Source: Chrysoperla carnea
Taxonomy: Eukaryota > Arthropoda > Insecta > Neuroptera > Chrysopidae
Direction: 5' to 3'
Assembly (NCBI RefSeq): GCF_905475395.1
Contig: NC_058338.1
Coordinates: 6,462,935-6,526,934, forward strand
Length of the DNA stretch: 64,000 nucleotides
Under the pieces are notes generated by a model that was not told where the DNA came from, did no database searches, and saw only the letters and a list, made by a program, of their open reading frames with translations. A program made the translations under genes and the position numbers. Positions 62,061-64,000 of the stretch are shown here, piece after piece (the first letter of the stretch is position 1; every line of letters begins with the position of its first letter).

Positions 62061-64000
62061 TTTAACTATTATTGGGAGAATAGAAAAAATTTGTGAAATA
62101 TGTCCGAAAAGCCTAGTAGTGTTGAAAAAACAAACCATAAAGCCATAAAGGCCATTAAAAGTAAATCGACATTTTCGATATAAATTTTGAATATCGCGTT
62201 ACAAAAATAATGATTGGTCAATTCTCGTATCATTCTTGAAGCACATTGTAGTTAATATAAAATGTATATAGATATCAAGAAATGTGCATATCTGCGGAAT
62301 ATTTTGCTCGAATGGACATTTTTCGATTATATTGACAGATGTGAAATCGTAATGAATTGGTTATCGAGAAGACGAGTTGAGAGTTGAGTTTTTGTGTATT
62401 GTATGAAATCTGTGTGAAGCATATACATAAAGCACAAAGTATTAAAGCACAAACGAGCAAGCAAGCTATTTAATACCTCAGCATTTCTCATTTCAATTTC
62501 GTTTTGTGTTCGTTACGTTTGCACTTCATATATTTATTATTATTATTATTATTATGATTTGAATCGCTTCAATAACTTTTATTTGTTTGGGATCGCATTG
62601 CCACCAAACGCGCCCACTCATCATCGCGTCCATAAGGTATCCCTTACGTCCAATATATTATTTAGCTTTGTGATTTAATATTTATTCTCCAGAAAACGTT
62701 TACAGGTATTTTGTTGGATAAAAAAAATTTAAATTCATGTCCAATTAAGTTGTTAATTTGTAATATAATATAAAAACCTATCTATGGTGAGTATGACTTT
62801 TACAGACAGGTATAACTTTCTGATTTAGAAAAGAAATGTATTCATTACGAGTATAAAATGGCACGCAATGATCATGACATGCGACGTATTAACGAAATGT
62901 AATATTCTTATATTCTTCTATAATTATTTTGTTATTTCCATTTCTATCATAAATGCTTCTTGGTAATTTACGAAGGAAGAACTTTCTTGGTAGTTTACAA
63001 CGAATTGACTCGCTAAAAGGAAGCCAATCACGAAGCTTCAAGTATGTATTTATCATTTAAAACTTCCGTGATGACCCACGGTCTCTTGAACGAGTCTCTG
63101 ACCCACGAGTGAAAATATATATCAGAATATCTTGTGAAAATGATATATCAGAATAAAATATTTCTAAAAACTTTTCTAGATTTCATGAAACTTATTATCT
63201 AAGAAGTAATCAAATCTTGATTTGAGTATAAAAATAATTTATATTTATTGTTGGTATCGACATTGTTTTTCATTTCTATATGATGGGCAACATTTTCATG
63301 TTTAATATTACATACAGGAAAGAAAAATCAAATTATCCATCTTTATTTACTGCTTTTTCTATTCTTTTTTCACCCGCACACTTGGGCTGTAGGTAGATAT
63401 ATATGTACTAAAGCTTTCAACGGATTTTCATCTTGACTTATACTGACTGGTACAACTATTTGTAATACCTACTTACGGAAATAATACAGGTGAATTAGAC
63501 GAATTGATAGTTATAAGTTTTACCCCTATTTTAATTTTATTCCAAAACTTTAGTGCCCCAAAAAAAGATCCCATAACTCTCAGAGCCAGTGGCGATCCAA
63601 AACTGAAATTTTTTGCAAAAATTTTTCACTTAACAGATAGAAGAGTGTACATAAATGGTTCCCTGTAATCGGTTTACGAGTGTAAATATTAAAATAATTT
63701 TATAACTAGTGTGATATGGAATGTAAAAACTGGACAGATTGATAATTTAATAGTGTTATATATTGAAATATTTCAATAAATTTCAAAAATTTAAAATACG
63801 AATATTGCCATGAAAATCGGTAGATTCTAAAGCAACTTCTTCTAATAACTTTTTTCGATTCCTCTAACCATCTCTGGCGCTAGACAAAATATTAAGAATC
63901 GGCTCTATTTGTCAATATGTAGTAGGTAGGCTGACTTTAAAGTTCAGATTTGGGTTAAGTATCTTTAAAATAGTAACCCATCATCCTGTATGACTAAGCA
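62061..64000. other. Gene-free right edge
   Basis: No gene was recognised. A (TTA)n run lies at about 62532-62553. Two near-identical strings ATATATCAGAATA occur 34 bases apart near 63120 and 63150. About 63850-64000 is a diverged copy of the 51985-52085 repeat and runs off the window. Confidence 0.45.

Overview
The window looks like nuclear DNA from an arthropod, most likely an insect. It is very AT-rich and its genes are split by GT-AG introns. It carries non-LTR retrotransposon debris of insect type, Helitron-like elements, foldback MITEs and TTAGG-like motifs. The species or order cannot be fixed from the sequence alone. Six protein genes and one tRNA gene are supported. I rebuilt the exon structures by eye from reading frames and splice signals; every junction keeps the frame, but no transcript data were available.

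Layout: 1-5.5 kb is AT-rich and gene-free, with a tRNA-like relic and a 300-bp foldback element. At 5.5-14.6 kb two gamma-glutamyl hydrolase genes stand in tandem on the + strand. They share intron positions except for one intron present only in the first copy. A 481-bp Helitron-like element lies between them, and three 316-bp tandem repeats fill an intron of the second. At 14.6-18.6 kb are degenerate tandem repeats and a dead non-LTR fragment. At 18.6-23.8 kb on the - strand is a four-exon gene for a four-helix membrane protein resembling TMEM221. At 23.8-29.8 kb are simple repeats and a 431-bp TIR element. At 29.9-34.35 kb on the - strand is a three-exon gene for a predicted secreted protein of 1,444 residues that is mostly degenerate TDKS-type repeat; I could not assign it to a family.

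At 36.4-40.9 kb on the - strand is the delta subunit of coatomer (delta-COP) in ten coding exons; two of its introns hold RTE-like retrotransposon remnants. Divergent from it, at 42.1-43.85 kb on the + strand, is the mitochondrial ribosomal protein L47 (uL29m). The 1.2-kb space between the two start codons contains an inverted copy of the 316-bp repeat. From 43.85 to 64 kb the only gene recognised is a tRNA-Cys (GCA); the rest is dispersed repeats, microsatellites, a second Helitron-like copy and three more fragments of the RNase H-bearing non-LTR family.

The genes have unrelated cellular roles (folylpolyglutamate breakdown, COPI vesicle coat, mitochondrial translation). The strongest leads are the repeat-built secreted protein, the paralogous hydrolases with an intron gain or loss, and several repeat families without a clear name.
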